Positions 34,155 to 44,096 are shown, counted from the stretch's first letter. The stretch is DNA of 64,000 nucleotides from Paenibacillus sp. DMB5 (GCF_001517085.1 NZ_LRAC01000142.1:1-64000); one strand, 5' to 3'. Program-made: numbers and translations. The notes: generated by a model not told the origin, from the letters alone.

Positions 34155-35171
34155 TTGAAAAGAGGAACTGTTTTTGTATTATTAAGTTTTTCACTTTTGG
34201 CAACTTTAATGTTTGGTGTAACACCTCAAGCTTCTGCAGGAATAGGATCAGGCTCAACGTACACTCCTGACGCTAAATATTTACCATACACAGAGGTAGG
34301 TCCAATGAGTGAAGGCTTAGCTTCATACTTTGAACTAGGATCTGAAATCGATACTTATGGATTTATCAATTCGAGCGGGACAGTGGTTATTAAAGCTAAG
34401 TATCAGGCAGTAGGAGATTTCAAGGAAGGATTTGCAGCAGTTATGCTGGACAATAAATGTGGCTTTATTAACAAAACAGGAGTTGTGAAAATACCGCTTA
34501 AATATGAGAAAGCTGGGAATTTCGGAGAGGGGCTAGTCTCGGTCATGATATCTGGAAAATTCGGATACATCGACACCAGCGGTAAGTTATCCATTAAAGC
34601 TCAATATGATCAAGCGGGAACATTTCATGATGGTTTGGCACCGGTGCAGAAAAATGGTAAGTGGGGCTATATCAATAAAACTGGAAAAGTGATTATTCCA
34701 TTAAGCTATGAAAGTGTCTATAGTTTTAACGACACTTATGCAGCGGTTAAACAAAGTGGAAAATGGGGGTTTATTGATAAAAAGGGCAAGAGCGTTATTA
34801 AACCGCAATATTCAGAGGTGCGTCCTTTTAGTGAAGGCTTAGCAGCTGTTAAGACTAATAACCTTTGGGGGTTCATAGACACTAAAGGCACGATTAAAAT
34901 TAAGCCTCAATATATTGATGTCCATTCAAACTTCTCTGAAGGCTTGGCAGTTGTCTCGAAGAAAGCTGAAACTGCATCTTCATACGCAGGTTATATAGAT
35001 AAAACAGGCAAGGAAGTTCTTGGGTTTGAAATTGATGAAGATGGTTACGAGAATGATGGATACATGGGTACAGCATTCAGCAATGGACTTGCAGTCATTT
35101 CAGATGGTGGACAAGGAGCATTCTATATTGTGAAGAATCCCTTGAAGTCACAAAATAATTCTAAAAAATAG
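34155..35171 (+). CDS. Secreted WG-repeat protein
   Basis: A protein of about 338 residues. The TTG at 34149 is only 2 bases from the GGGGG box; TTG 34155 is better spaced and gives MKRGTVFVLLSF... A signal peptide ends near ASA (about residue 29). The mature part is tandem WG/KWG-type repeats of about 23-25 residues: YGFINSSGTVVIKAKYQAVG, CGFINKTGVVKIPLKYE, WGYINKTGKVIIPLSYE, WGFIDKKGKSVIKPQY and others, about seven copies. Such repeats form a beta structure on secreted or surface proteins; ligand unknown. Same operon as the gene at 35195. Confidence 0.85.
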   Translation: MKRGTVFVLLSFSLLATLMFGVTPQASAGIGSGSTYTPDAKYLPYTEVGPMSEGLASYFELGSEIDTYGFINSSGTVVIKAKYQAVGDFKEGFAAVMLDNKCGFINKTGVVKIPLKYEKAGNFGEGLVSVMISGKFGYIDTSGKLSIKAQYDQAGTFHDGLAPVQKNGKWGYINKTGKVIIPLSYESVYSFNDTYAAVKQSGKWGFIDKKGKSVIKPQYSEVRPFSEGLAAVKTNNLWGFIDTKGTIKIKPQYIDVHSNFSEGLAVVSKKAETASSYAGYIDKTGKEVLGFEIDEDGYENDGYMGTAFSNGLAVISDGGQGAFYIVKNPLKSQNNSKK

Positions 35172-35194
35172 AAACATTGATTGGAGACTTTAGA

Positions 35195-37087
35195 ATGAAA
35201 AAGACATTATTGATAATAATGGTGCTGTGCTTTTTCTTCCTTGAGAAATCGACATATGCAGCGAATGAAAAACAAGTATTACGTATTAATGCTGGAACTG
35301 ATGGATATGTAACAATAACAAATGTGATTTCTGATAAAGAAGTGACATGGACAGACAAAATTGATAAGGAAATAACTGCGACAGCTCCTACCGTTATAAC
35401 CTTTAAAGCAAAGAACTCATTAACAACACACATTACTTATTATCAAGATGAGAAAAACAGAGAACAAATAGAGGTGACTAATAATACGGTGACCTTATCC
35501 AAGCCAGGAGAATATGATATCCTTACGTCCTTCTCAAAAGGTGATCAATCTGTTCAAGAGGTGCATTTTCTTCTTTATGTAAACGAAGAAAAGGGCAATG
35601 ATGAAAAAGAATTGAATAATGTGAATGAAGGATCAGACTCTCCAGTTTCGAAAAACTATAAAAATATAAATTTCGCCATTGAGCCAATTTACTTCGGCTC
35701 AGGATCATATGGTGAAGATTATAGACAAGGTAGAGTTTATACGTTCAGTGAAGGCCTGGCTTGGGTGACGGTTGACAAATTAGGAACTGCAGTAGTTATT
35801 AACCAGAATGGAGATCAAGTTATTGGACCTAAATATAAAATGCCCACTGATTTATATGATTACGCTTATCAATTCAGCGAAGGCCTCTCTCGTGTCTTGA
35901 GTAACGGTCAGTGGATCTACATAGACTCTAAGGGGAAAGAAATAATAACTACAAATTATGATCTTGTATATAATTTTCAAGATGGATTTGCTGCGGTGAA
36001 AAAAGATGGTAAATGGGGATTTATAGATAAAACCGGACAAGAAGTAATAAAATTGCAGTATGATGAACTTGATAATGGCCATTATTTGTTTGATGATGGT
36101 ACTGGTGGATTTTATGAAGAGAGAGCGGCTGTAGCAAAGGGGGGGAAATGGGGAGTAATAGATAAGGCCGGAAAAGTAATTTTACCATTTAAATATTCTA
36201 ACATAAATAATTATAAAGACGGGATAACGATAGCGTACTATAATAACGTCGAAGGAGCTTACTTTGATAGAGACGGTAAGCAGTTAACAAAATTAACGCG
36301 TCTTATCGGATGGCCATTTAATGAAGGCTTGGCTGCTTACGATGACAGCAGCTTCAAAGACAAAACAGGTAAAACTGTAATCAACATGTCTAATATGGCT
36401 AACTACTCTCCCAGTGGTGTATTTTTTGAGGGTATGGTTGTGATAAGTGGAGTAATGAATGGAGTAATTGGCGAGGGATTTATGAACAAGCAAGGGAAGG
36501 TTGTCATCAAGCCTGTATATGAGGAAGCTCTGGACTTTAGTGAAGGATTAGCAATGGTGAGAATGAAGGACAAAATACTATATATCAATAAAAATGGAAA
36601 AACAATTTTGAGTTTTAATGCAAGTGATGTTAAAAGCGCAGGTAGTTTTAAGGATGGGTTGGCTGAGTTAGAGGTAGTAGTGGAAGGGGATGGAGAGTCG
36701 CATTTAATGAAGGGTTTTATTTCTAATCCTTTGATTATTAAAGTGACAGTCGATGGTGTTAAACTTGCATTGGTTCAACCACCGGTTATCATTAATGGTA
36801 GTGCACAGGTCCCGTTAAATGCCATATTCAGCAGTCTTAAGGTGAATGTTTTATTTGACAAAAATACACAGACTATAACAGCCACGAGAGGCTCAACTGT
36901 CATCAAGATGACGATAGGGAAAGATATTGCCTATGTTAATGGAAAAGCAGTGAAACTGGCAACTAAGGTTCAAACTATTAACAACACGACGATGGTACCG
37001 CTTCGATTTGTTAGTGAGGCTCTTGGTGCAAATGTTCAATTGGATACCATAACTAATACTATATCAATACTATCAGGAAATAAATAG
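35195..37087 (+). CDS. Secreted WG-repeat protein with C-terminal stalk domain
   Basis: A 630-residue exported protein. ATG 35195 follows TTGGAGAC, 23 bases after the preceding stop. Signal peptide about 1-23 (KKTLLIIMVLCFFFLEKSTYA). Residues about 30-130 look like an Ig-type domain; then about eight WG-type repeats (KWGFIDKTGQEVIKLQYDEL and KWGVIDKAGKVILPFKYSN among them). Residues about 510-630 form a copper_amine_oxidN1 stalk (SAQVPLNAIFSSLKVNV and TTMVPLRFVSEALGANV). Probably acts with its neighbour at the cell surface. Confidence 0.85.
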   Translation: MKKTLLIIMVLCFFFLEKSTYAANEKQVLRINAGTDGYVTITNVISDKEVTWTDKIDKEITATAPTVITFKAKNSLTTHITYYQDEKNREQIEVTNNTVTLSKPGEYDILTSFSKGDQSVQEVHFLLYVNEEKGNDEKELNNVNEGSDSPVSKNYKNINFAIEPIYFGSGSYGEDYRQGRVYTFSEGLAWVTVDKLGTAVVINQNGDQVIGPKYKMPTDLYDYAYQFSEGLSRVLSNGQWIYIDSKGKEIITTNYDLVYNFQDGFAAVKKDGKWGFIDKTGQEVIKLQYDELDNGHYLFDDGTGGFYEERAAVAKGGKWGVIDKAGKVILPFKYSNINNYKDGITIAYYNNVEGAYFDRDGKQLTKLTRLIGWPFNEGLAAYDDSSFKDKTGKTVINMSNMANYSPSGVFFEGMVVISGVMNGVIGEGFMNKQGKVVIKPVYEEALDFSEGLAMVRMKDKILYINKNGKTILSFNASDVKSAGSFKDGLAELEVVVEGDGESHLMKGFISNPLIIKVTVDGVKLALVQPPVIINGSAQVPLNAIFSSLKVNVLFDKNTQTITATRGSTVIKMTIGKDIAYVNGKAVKLATKVQTINNTTMVPLRFVSEALGANVQLDTITNTISILSGNK

Positions 37088-37189
37088 AATTTTAAAGCGT
37101 AGTTGGACTTTATAAGTCGGATAGTATGTGTGAGCTGTGTTTGAAATTCTCTATGATACCTCAATAATTCATAAGGTGGTAAGGTTGTT

Positions 37190-37223
37190 AAGATCCTGTC
37201 TCAATTGAGCAGGGTCTTTTTGT
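37190..37223 (+). terminator. Intrinsic terminator
   Basis: AAGATCCTG and CAGGGTCTT around TCTCAATTGAG, then T-rich. Confidence 0.8.
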
Positions 37224-37326
37224 TTAGGATGGATAAGTCATAGATACTTGGAAGGATAAAGGAGGTGGCTTGTAGAATAATGTAAATTGCTGTTTGTGAG
37301 TTAGATCATCTGAGGAGGTTTTGTAA

Positions 37327-40080
37327 TTGTCATATCAATCAGAAGCACAGCTTGAAAAAAACTTAATTGAGCAACTTGTCCGTCAGGGTTACCAGCCAGT
37401 TACTATAAATGATTATGACTCGATTATCAAAAATTTCAGGGAACAGCTGAATAAATTTAATGAAAAGAAGCTGAATGGCCAACTACTAACCGATGCTGAG
37501 TTTAATCGTTTCTTGACCCAAATTGATGGGAAGAGTATTTTTGACTCAGCCAAAATTCTTCGGGATAAACAGGTGCTCCAACGTGACGATGGAACCGAGG
37601 TATACTTGGAAATAATGAACACACGTGAGTGGTGCAAAAATAATTTTCAGGTAACCAGTCAGACTACTGTTGAAGGGAAATACAAAAATCGCTATGATGT
37701 GACACTGTTTATTAATGGGTTACCTGTTATTCAAATTGAGTTAAAGCGCCGAGGTTTAGATTTTAAAGAGGCATTTAATCAGATACAGCGTTATAGAAAG
37801 CACTCTTTTAAAGGGCTATACCGATACCTACAAATGTTTGTCGTCAGTAATGGAGTCGATACGAAATACTTTGCCAACTCAGATGGCGACATTCTATTTT
37901 CACACATGTTCTTTTGGTCAGATGCTGAAAACAAACGCATCACAAACCTTAGTGACTTCGCATCGACTTTTTTAGAAAAGTGTCACATGTCGAAAATGAT
38001 TGCAAGATACATGGTGCTGAATGAGACCGAGAAGCAACTGATGGTAATGCGGCCGTATCAGGTATTTGCAGTTGAAGCATTAGTTAAGCGCGCTCTAGAA
38101 ACCAAAAATAACGGATACGTTTGGCACACGACAGGTAGCGGAAAGACCCTGACTTCGTTTAAGTCGAGCCAGATCTTAGCAAACGAACCACATATCAAAA
38201 AAGTGTTTTTTCTTGTTGACCGTAAGGATTTGGACAGTCAAACATTGGCTGAGTTTAACAAATTTGAACCTGACTCGGTAGATATGACAGATGATACGAG
38301 TAAGTTAGTTGCACAAATTTCAGACTTAACCAAGCCTTTGATCGTCACTACTATTCAAAAAATGGCGAACGCCATAAAAAATGTGCGTTATGAACAGATC
38401 ATGAAACCATATCAACAAGAACGGGTCATCTTTATTATTGACGAGTGTCACCGCAGCCAATTTGGCAAGATGAAGAGACTTGTAGATAACCATTTTAAGC
38501 AAGCACAGTATTTCGGCTTTACTGGAACACCACTCTTCGAGGTGAACAAGAGTCAAGATGGTCGGGTAACGGCTGACATATTTGAAAAGTGTCTACATAC
38601 ATACCTAATAAAAGATGCTATCCATGATGGTAACGTGTTGGGATTTTCAGTTGACTACATAAAAACAGTCAACGTTAAGATTGATGAGAACGATAAATCG
38701 CGAGTGAAGGGTATTTTGACTGATGAGGTGTGGATGGATGATGAACGTGTTCGATTGATTGCCGAAAATATCGTGACTCATCATGACCGGAAGTCCCGCA
38801 GTAGAGGTTACACCGGCTTGTTTACTGTAGACAGCATTCCAATGCTAATTAAGTATTACAACACCTTCAAATCAATGTCTCATAATTTGAAGATAGCTGG
38901 AATATTCACTTACGGGCAGAATGAGGAATATGAAGGTGACGGACAGGATGAACACTCGAGAGACAGTCTTGAGTGTATCATCAAGGATTATAATGGAATA
39001 TTTGGAACAAACTTTTCAACCGATAAATACCAGGGCTATTTCGCTGATGTTTCGAAGCGAGTGAAAACGGCTCAGATCGATATACTGCTTGTAGTCAATA
39101 TTTTCTTAACGGGGTTTGATAGTAAGACCTTGAACATTCTCTACATGGATCGCTTCTTGAAATATCATAATTTGGTTCAGGCGTTTTCGAGAACTAACCG
39201 TACCGAAAAGGCAACCAAGCCTTACGGTAACGTCGTTTGTTTCCGCAATTTGAAAGAAGATACAGATGAAGCAATTCGATTGTTCTCGAAGACAGACAAT
39301 GTTGACGATGTTTTGATGAAAAGTTATGAGGAGTACTTGCAGCTTTTCAAATCTGCTCTTGCAAAGGTGAAAGCCCTAGCGTCGACACCTGCTTCGGTAG
39401 ACAATCTGGAGCGAGAGGAGGAGAAGCAGGAGTTTGTTGTCAGCTTTCGGGACCTTACAAAATATTTAACCCGACTCGAGACATTCACCGAGTTTGAGTT
39501 TGATCCTGCTTGCTTAGGTATCGAAGAACAAACTTATCAGGATTATAAAAGTAAGTACCTTCGCATCTACGAGGAAGTAAAGCGTGGTGGGGGTAAAGAG
39601 TCGATCTTGGCGAACGTCGACTTTTTGATCGAGTTAATGCATACAGATCGGATTAATGTAGGCTACATTATGAATTTAATCAAGAACATTGACTTCGATA
39701 ATGAAGAGCAACGTAACAAGTCCGTTAAAGACATCGAGGATGAGATTAATCGGGCAGACAGTGAGGAACTCCGACTCAAGGCAAAACTGCTCAAAGCATT
39801 CTTGCACAAAGTCGTACCTACACTTACAAATGCCGATTCAGTCGATGATTCCTACAACGCGTTTGAACAGGAAGAGCGCATGAAGGAAATTGAAACATTT
39901 GCTGGAGATGTCGGATTGCAGTCAGCAGATATACAGAGCTTTGTTCAGGAATATGAGTACGGAGGATTTGTAAACCAACAGGAGATAAGTGACACGGTCA
40001 AGCTGCCGTTCCTTCAGAAGAGATCGGTGATTCAACGAATCATTGAGTTCATCACAGAGCACACAAAACGATACTCATAA
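37327..40080 (+). CDS. hsdR: Type I restriction enzyme, R subunit
   Basis: A 917-residue motor and nuclease subunit. TTG 37327 follows GAGGAGG. The N-terminal nuclease domain has YDVTLFINGLPVIQIELKRRG (D124, E138-L-K140). Helicase motifs follow: VWHTTGSGKTLTSF (Walker A, about residue 270), IFIIDECHRSQFG (DEAD-box variant DECH), FGFTGTPLF (motif III), NIFLTGFDSKTLNILYMDR and LVQAFSRTNR (motifs V and VI). Together with HsdM and HsdS it would translocate DNA and cut at distant sites when the target is unmethylated. The frame is intact and full length for the family. Confidence 0.95.
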   Translation: MSYQSEAQLEKNLIEQLVRQGYQPVTINDYDSIIKNFREQLNKFNEKKLNGQLLTDAEFNRFLTQIDGKSIFDSAKILRDKQVLQRDDGTEVYLEIMNTREWCKNNFQVTSQTTVEGKYKNRYDVTLFINGLPVIQIELKRRGLDFKEAFNQIQRYRKHSFKGLYRYLQMFVVSNGVDTKYFANSDGDILFSHMFFWSDAENKRITNLSDFASTFLEKCHMSKMIARYMVLNETEKQLMVMRPYQVFAVEALVKRALETKNNGYVWHTTGSGKTLTSFKSSQILANEPHIKKVFFLVDRKDLDSQTLAEFNKFEPDSVDMTDDTSKLVAQISDLTKPLIVTTIQKMANAIKNVRYEQIMKPYQQERVIFIIDECHRSQFGKMKRLVDNHFKQAQYFGFTGTPLFEVNKSQDGRVTADIFEKCLHTYLIKDAIHDGNVLGFSVDYIKTVNVKIDENDKSRVKGILTDEVWMDDERVRLIAENIVTHHDRKSRSRGYTGLFTVDSIPMLIKYYNTFKSMSHNLKIAGIFTYGQNEEYEGDGQDEHSRDSLECIIKDYNGIFGTNFSTDKYQGYFADVSKRVKTAQIDILLVVNIFLTGFDSKTLNILYMDRFLKYHNLVQAFSRTNRTEKATKPYGNVVCFRNLKEDTDEAIRLFSKTDNVDDVLMKSYEEYLQLFKSALAKVKALASTPASVDNLEREEEKQEFVVSFRDLTKYLTRLETFTEFEFDPACLGIEEQTYQDYKSKYLRIYEEVKRGGGKESILANVDFLIELMHTDRINVGYIMNLIKNIDFDNEEQRNKSVKDIEDEINRADSEELRLKAKLLKAFLHKVVPTLTNADSVDDSYNAFEQEERMKEIETFAGDVGLQSADIQSFVQEYEYGGFVNQQEISDTVKLPFLQKRSVIQRIIEFITEHTKRYS

Positions 40081-40090
40081 TGCTATTTTG

Positions 40091-40134
40091 AAAAATAGCA
40101 GAAGAGGACTTGCCTTTTCTGCTATTTTTTATTA
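40091..40134 (+). terminator. Terminator between hsdR and the half-S gene
   Basis: AAAAATAGCAGAA (40091-40103) pairs perfectly with TTCTGCTATTTTT (40117-40129), followed by more T. Confidence 0.85.
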
Positions 40135-40153
40135 TTATGGAGGCATCGAACAA

Positions 40154-40175
40154 CTGCTATTTCTTCAAATAGCAG
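40154..40175 (+). promoter_or_regulatory. Second GCTATTT hairpin before the half-S gene
   Basis: CTGCTATTT, CTTC, AAATAGCAG, ending just before the GGGGGGG ribosome binding site of 40191. The arms are complementary to the arms of the upstream terminator, so alternative pairings are possible. Confidence 0.6.
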
Positions 40176-40190
40176 TCAGGGGGGGTTGGG

Positions 40191-40799
40191 TTGAATTTAG
40201 AACAATGTGCGTCAGTCACGCAGGGTGCATTCCTTTCGCGTGTCCAGACAGTCCCTGTTACGGAAGAAGAGAAAAGTACACTTTACAAGTACCCATTGTA
40301 TTCGATGAAGGAAATGAACGAGTGGCTGAGTCCAGATCCTAATGTCATATTGGAAGGTTCCCAGGAAGTTTATGTTGCATGTGACCGTATAGGAACATTA
40401 CCGGTTGCGAAGGAAGGTTGGGTCTTAATCAGTCTTACTGGTCAGCGTGCGGTGGCACTGCAACAGGAACATGTCGGTAAACTGATTCCTTCAAACTTTG
40501 CAATAATCGAGCCAGCTGAGGGAGTGTATCCAGACTACCTTGAATGGTTCATCAACGAGGATCCGGATTGCCGTAAGCAATTAAAAGTAGCAACTCAAGG
40601 TTCGAGTGTAGCGGCATTATCAATTCAAATGCTTAGAACATTGGACGTTATTTTGCCGCCTATGTCAGACCAGATAAAGGTTGGTAGTGTCCATAGGTTG
40701 TTACATCGGAAGAATCGCTTGCTTCAGGAGAGGCTTTTTCTTGAGCAGCAGTACGCAAGGCAATTCTTATTAAGGTATATCAAGGAGGAGCATAAATGA
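40191..40799 (+). CDS. Half-size type I specificity subunit (single target-recognition domain)
   Basis: A 202-residue protein. TTG 40191 follows a G-rich ribosome binding site. It has one recognition-domain-like region followed by the typical conserved stretch QGSSVAALSIQMLRTLDVIL, then PPMSDQIKVGSVHRLLHRKN and a helix (LLQERLFLEQQYARQFLLR). A normal HsdS has two such units. Its end overlaps the hsdM start by 4 bases (ATGA), so the two are translationally coupled. It could form a dimeric alternative S subunit or modulate the full S at 42353. Confidence 0.75.
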   Translation: MNLEQCASVTQGAFLSRVQTVPVTEEEKSTLYKYPLYSMKEMNEWLSPDPNVILEGSQEVYVACDRIGTLPVAKEGWVLISLTGQRAVALQQEHVGKLIPSNFAIIEPAEGVYPDYLEWFINEDPDCRKQLKVATQGSSVAALSIQMLRTLDVILPPMSDQIKVGSVHRLLHRKNRLLQERLFLEQQYARQFLLRYIKEEHK

Positions 40800-42352
40800 A
40801 GATAATAGAATTACAGTATCAGCAACAAACTGATTTGCATAAAAAACTTTGGGACATGGCGAATGATCTACGTGGACAAATGGAAGCGTATGAGTTTAAA
40901 AACTACATACTGGGATTGATCTTCTATCGATATTTATCTGAAAAGATTGAAACCCGGGTGAATAAGTTGCTTGAGGAAGATAAGATCACTTATATGGAAG
41001 CTTGGAGGAACATAGATTACCAGAATGCCTTGAAGCAGGAACTTATCCAGCAGATTGGTTATGTGATTGATCCTGACTATCTATTCTCAAACATGATTGA
41101 GGAGATCGCTAAGGGAGAGCAAGGAAAGTTTGATATAGAAATGCTCCAAAAAGCAGTCAATGCTGTAACTGAATCAACACTTGGTGCGGAAAGCCAGGAT
41201 GACTTCCAGAATCTATTTGACGACATGGATCTCTCATCATCAAAATTAGGGCGTGATGTGAAATCTCGTTCTAGACTAATTGCTAAGGTCATGGTGAATA
41301 TAAGCGAAATTCCTTTTCAGTTTGACGATGTTGAAATTGATGTCCTTGGTGATGCATACGAATATCTGATTGGTCAGTTTGCAGCTACAGCGGGCAAGAA
41401 AGCTGGTGAATTTTACACACCTCCCCAAGTTTCAAAAATCTTGGCGAAGATAGTAACAGCAGGTAAAAAAGATTTGAGAAATGTTTATGACCCAACTTGT
41501 GGTTCTGGTTCTTTGCTGTTGAGAGTTGCAAAAGAAGCAAATGTGAGGAAGTTTTACGGACAAGAGAAGACTTCAACAACTTACAACTTAGCTCGAATGA
41601 ACATGCTCTTACACGATGTATCTTATCAAAACTTTGATATACAAAACGCGGATAGTCTAGAAGAACCGAGGCATCTTGATATGAGGTTTGAAGCAGTAGT
41701 TGCGAATCCTCCGTACTCCGCAAAATGGAGTGCAGAAGACAAGTTTCTAAACGATGAAAGATATAGCGCATACGGCAAACTAGCTCCTTCATCTAAAGCG
41801 GATTTCGCTTTTATACAACATATGATTCATCATCTTGATGATAATGGCTGTATGGCAGTGGTTCTACCGCACGGAGTATTATTCCGCAGCGCTGGCGAAG
41901 GTATTATACGGAAATATTTGATCCAAGAAAAAAACTACTTGGATGCAGTAATTGGATTACCAGCAAACATTTTTTACGGCACGTCAATTCCGACGTGTAT
42001 ACTCGTTTTCAAAAAATGCCGAGAAGCTAATGATAACATCTTATTTATTGATGCATCAAACGAATTTGAGAAGGGCAAGAATCAAAACCGTTTGCGGGAT
42101 GAAGATGTCGACAAAATAATTGCTACTTATATTAAACGCCAAACCATTGATAAATACTCGTATACAGCAAGCCTTGATGAGATTGATTCAAACGATAATA
42201 ATTTGAACATTCCACGCTATGTTGAAAATTTCAATGAAGAAGAGGCAGTTGATATTCAATTGATTCAGAGTCGTTTAATGGAGATAGATAAGGAAATTCT
42301 TAGTGTAGATAGGGAACTTGAAAAGTACTTAAGGGAATTGGGGGTAAAATAA
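40796..42352 (+). CDS. hsdM: Type I modification methylase, M subunit
   Basis: A 518-residue N6-adenine methyltransferase. The N-terminal helical domain (WDMANDLRGQMEAYEFKNYI) is followed by KAGEFYTPPQVSKILAKIV, motif I VYDPTCGSGSLLLRV and the catalytic motif IV VVANPPYS. It would methylate adenines at the HsdS target using S-adenosylmethionine and also forms the core of the restriction complex. The start overlaps the half-S gene; the stop directly abuts the hsdS GTG start. Confidence 0.95.
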   Translation: MKIIELQYQQQTDLHKKLWDMANDLRGQMEAYEFKNYILGLIFYRYLSEKIETRVNKLLEEDKITYMEAWRNIDYQNALKQELIQQIGYVIDPDYLFSNMIEEIAKGEQGKFDIEMLQKAVNAVTESTLGAESQDDFQNLFDDMDLSSSKLGRDVKSRSRLIAKVMVNISEIPFQFDDVEIDVLGDAYEYLIGQFAATAGKKAGEFYTPPQVSKILAKIVTAGKKDLRNVYDPTCGSGSLLLRVAKEANVRKFYGQEKTSTTYNLARMNMLLHDVSYQNFDIQNADSLEEPRHLDMRFEAVVANPPYSAKWSAEDKFLNDERYSAYGKLAPSSKADFAFIQHMIHHLDDNGCMAVVLPHGVLFRSAGEGIIRKYLIQEKNYLDAVIGLPANIFYGTSIPTCILVFKKCREANDNILFIDASNEFEKGKNQNRLRDEDVDKIIATYIKRQTIDKYSYTASLDEIDSNDNNLNIPRYVENFNEEEAVDIQLIQSRLMEIDKEILSVDRELEKYLRELGVK

Positions 42353-43594
42353 GTGAACAACTCCACAATGCCCAAACTGAGGTTCAAAATAGATCCATCG
42401 AAACCAATTAAATTGGTGAATTTCGTGGAAATTATGGAAGCAGGAACTGATGGGATAAAGAGAGGACCTTTTGGAGGAGCATTAAAAAAGGAAATTTTCG
42501 TTGAAGAAGGTTTTGCGGTTTATGAACAACAACATGCGATTTATAAAAAATTTGATGATGTTAGATATTTTATTCCAAGTGACAAGTACCAAGAGTTAAT
42601 TTCTTTTCGTTTGCAACCAGGGGATATAATTATGAGTTGTTCTGGGACGATAGGGAAAATTGCACTTTTCCCTTCGAACGCAAAAGAAGGTGTTATTAAC
42701 CAAGCCTTAATTAGATTTAGAGCTAAAGTTGGCGAAGTAGATAATGTATATCTTCGATACTTACTCGAATCTGACTATATGCAAAAAAATATGACCGGTA
42801 AAAACCCTGGCTCAGCGATTAAGAATTTGATTTCTGTTTCTGAACTAAAACAAATTAAAGTGCCTTTATTTCCACAAGATGAACAAAGTAAAATAGCCTC
42901 CTTCTTCTCTCTCATTGATCAGAAAATCGAGAGTCAGCAGGAAAAGCTTAGGCAAGTAGAATTATTAAAAAAAGGAATTATGAAAAGAATCCTTAATCGC
43001 GAAATTGAATTTAAAGATGAGAATGGACATAACTATCCAGACTGGAATATGAAAAGCTTTGGGGAGATTAGCAAAAAGGTAGGTCCAAAAAACTCTAAAG
43101 GTGGAGAGTATCCTGTATACTCAATCAGCAATAAATTTGGGTTTATTCCGCAAAGCGAGCAATTTGAAGAGAGTAGATTAGAAGACTTGGACAAGAGTTC
43201 TTACAAAATCGTAACCAAAGGACAATTTGCCTATAATCCAGCTCGTATCAATGTAGGATCAATAGGATTAATGCGACTAGATGAACCTGTCATTGTTAGT
43301 TCCCTTTATGTTTGCTTTGAATTATCAGAAGAGATGAATAATGAATTTGTTAATCAATACTTTAAGTCGGACTTTTTCCAAAGAGAAGTTTTAAGGAATT
43401 TAGAAGGCAGTGTGAGGGAATACTTGTTCTATGAGAACTTCTCTAATGTTAATATTTATGTACCCTCATTTAAAGAGCAGCAAAAGATTGCCGACTGCTT
43501 AATACTATTTGATAAAAAGATAGAAATTGAGATGAGAAAGTTAGAATTGTTAAGGCAATTTAAGATTGGATTAATGCAGCAAATATTCGGTTAG
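42353..43594 (+). CDS. hsdS: Type I specificity subunit S
   Basis: A 413-residue protein with two target-recognition domains. The first ends with GKNPGSAIKNLISVSELKQI, then KVPLFPQDEQSKIASFFSLI and a DQKIESQQEKLRQVELLKKG spacer helix; the second ends ENFSNVNIYVPSFKEQQKIA, then DKKIEIEMRKLELLRQFKIG. The GTG start immediately follows the hsdM stop, with TTGGGGG upstream. It sets the bipartite DNA target; the sequence recognised cannot be read from the protein. Confidence 0.92.
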   Translation: MNNSTMPKLRFKIDPSKPIKLVNFVEIMEAGTDGIKRGPFGGALKKEIFVEEGFAVYEQQHAIYKKFDDVRYFIPSDKYQELISFRLQPGDIIMSCSGTIGKIALFPSNAKEGVINQALIRFRAKVGEVDNVYLRYLLESDYMQKNMTGKNPGSAIKNLISVSELKQIKVPLFPQDEQSKIASFFSLIDQKIESQQEKLRQVELLKKGIMKRILNREIEFKDENGHNYPDWNMKSFGEISKKVGPKNSKGGEYPVYSISNKFGFIPQSEQFEESRLEDLDKSSYKIVTKGQFAYNPARINVGSIGLMRLDEPVIVSSLYVCFELSEEMNNEFVNQYFKSDFFQREVLRNLEGSVREYLFYENFSNVNIYVPSFKEQQKIADCLILFDKKIEIEMRKLELLRQFKIGLMQQIFG

Positions 43595-43597
43595 TGA

Positions 43598-43635
43598 GAT
43601 GAGACTCGTATGGATAATTCCATACGGGTCTCATC
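43598..43635 (+). terminator. Stable hairpin ending the type I operon
   Basis: GATGAGACTCGTATGG pairs with CCATACGGGTCTCATC (one mismatch) directly after the hsdS stop. The T-run after it is weak. Confidence 0.65.
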
Positions 43636-44096
43636 CATTTCTGGCAGCAATAAATGCAATTTTTTTTAGTATTGACCTTCCTATAACCCTCATAGGGCAT
43701 CAAATTTTGTAAGGATACGTTAAGGTCAACAACCAACATATGAAGGTTTTATTATTCTAATCCGGTGTTGTGTACCGATTGCCGCATTAAGATGTTAGCT
43801 CCGCATGCTCAGGTCCCCGAAAGCCGAAGGGGTAACAGATGGCGCCGTGGTGTAATATCGGCGTCCTTTTCTTTGGAGAAAGCTGTTGTTGCTAGTGGAT
43901 TAGGTTTTATAAAGAGACCGACATTTTTCGAACTTATATAAACCAAAGGAACAATTTAATATAGCACCTATTCTATGCAGCATGACTGGTTATCGGTCTG
44001 CTGAATGGGATGGGTGCTTTTTCGGTAAAATTTAAGTTATCGATTACCGATAATTATTGAGATGAGGTTGGTGAAATTAATCAGCGGGGTGGCAGA
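43636..44096. other. Gene-free interval with two terminator-like hairpins, candidate non-coding RNA
   Basis: No open frame. 43815-43832 holds CCCC...GGGG around GAAAGCCGAA; 43841-43865 forms GGCGCCG/CGGCGTC followed by TTTTCTTT. A second, long hairpin (43963-44023) with AGCACC/GGTGCT ends and CAGCA/TGCTG inner arms precedes T5. Two terminators without genes suggest one or two small transcripts. Confidence 0.5.
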
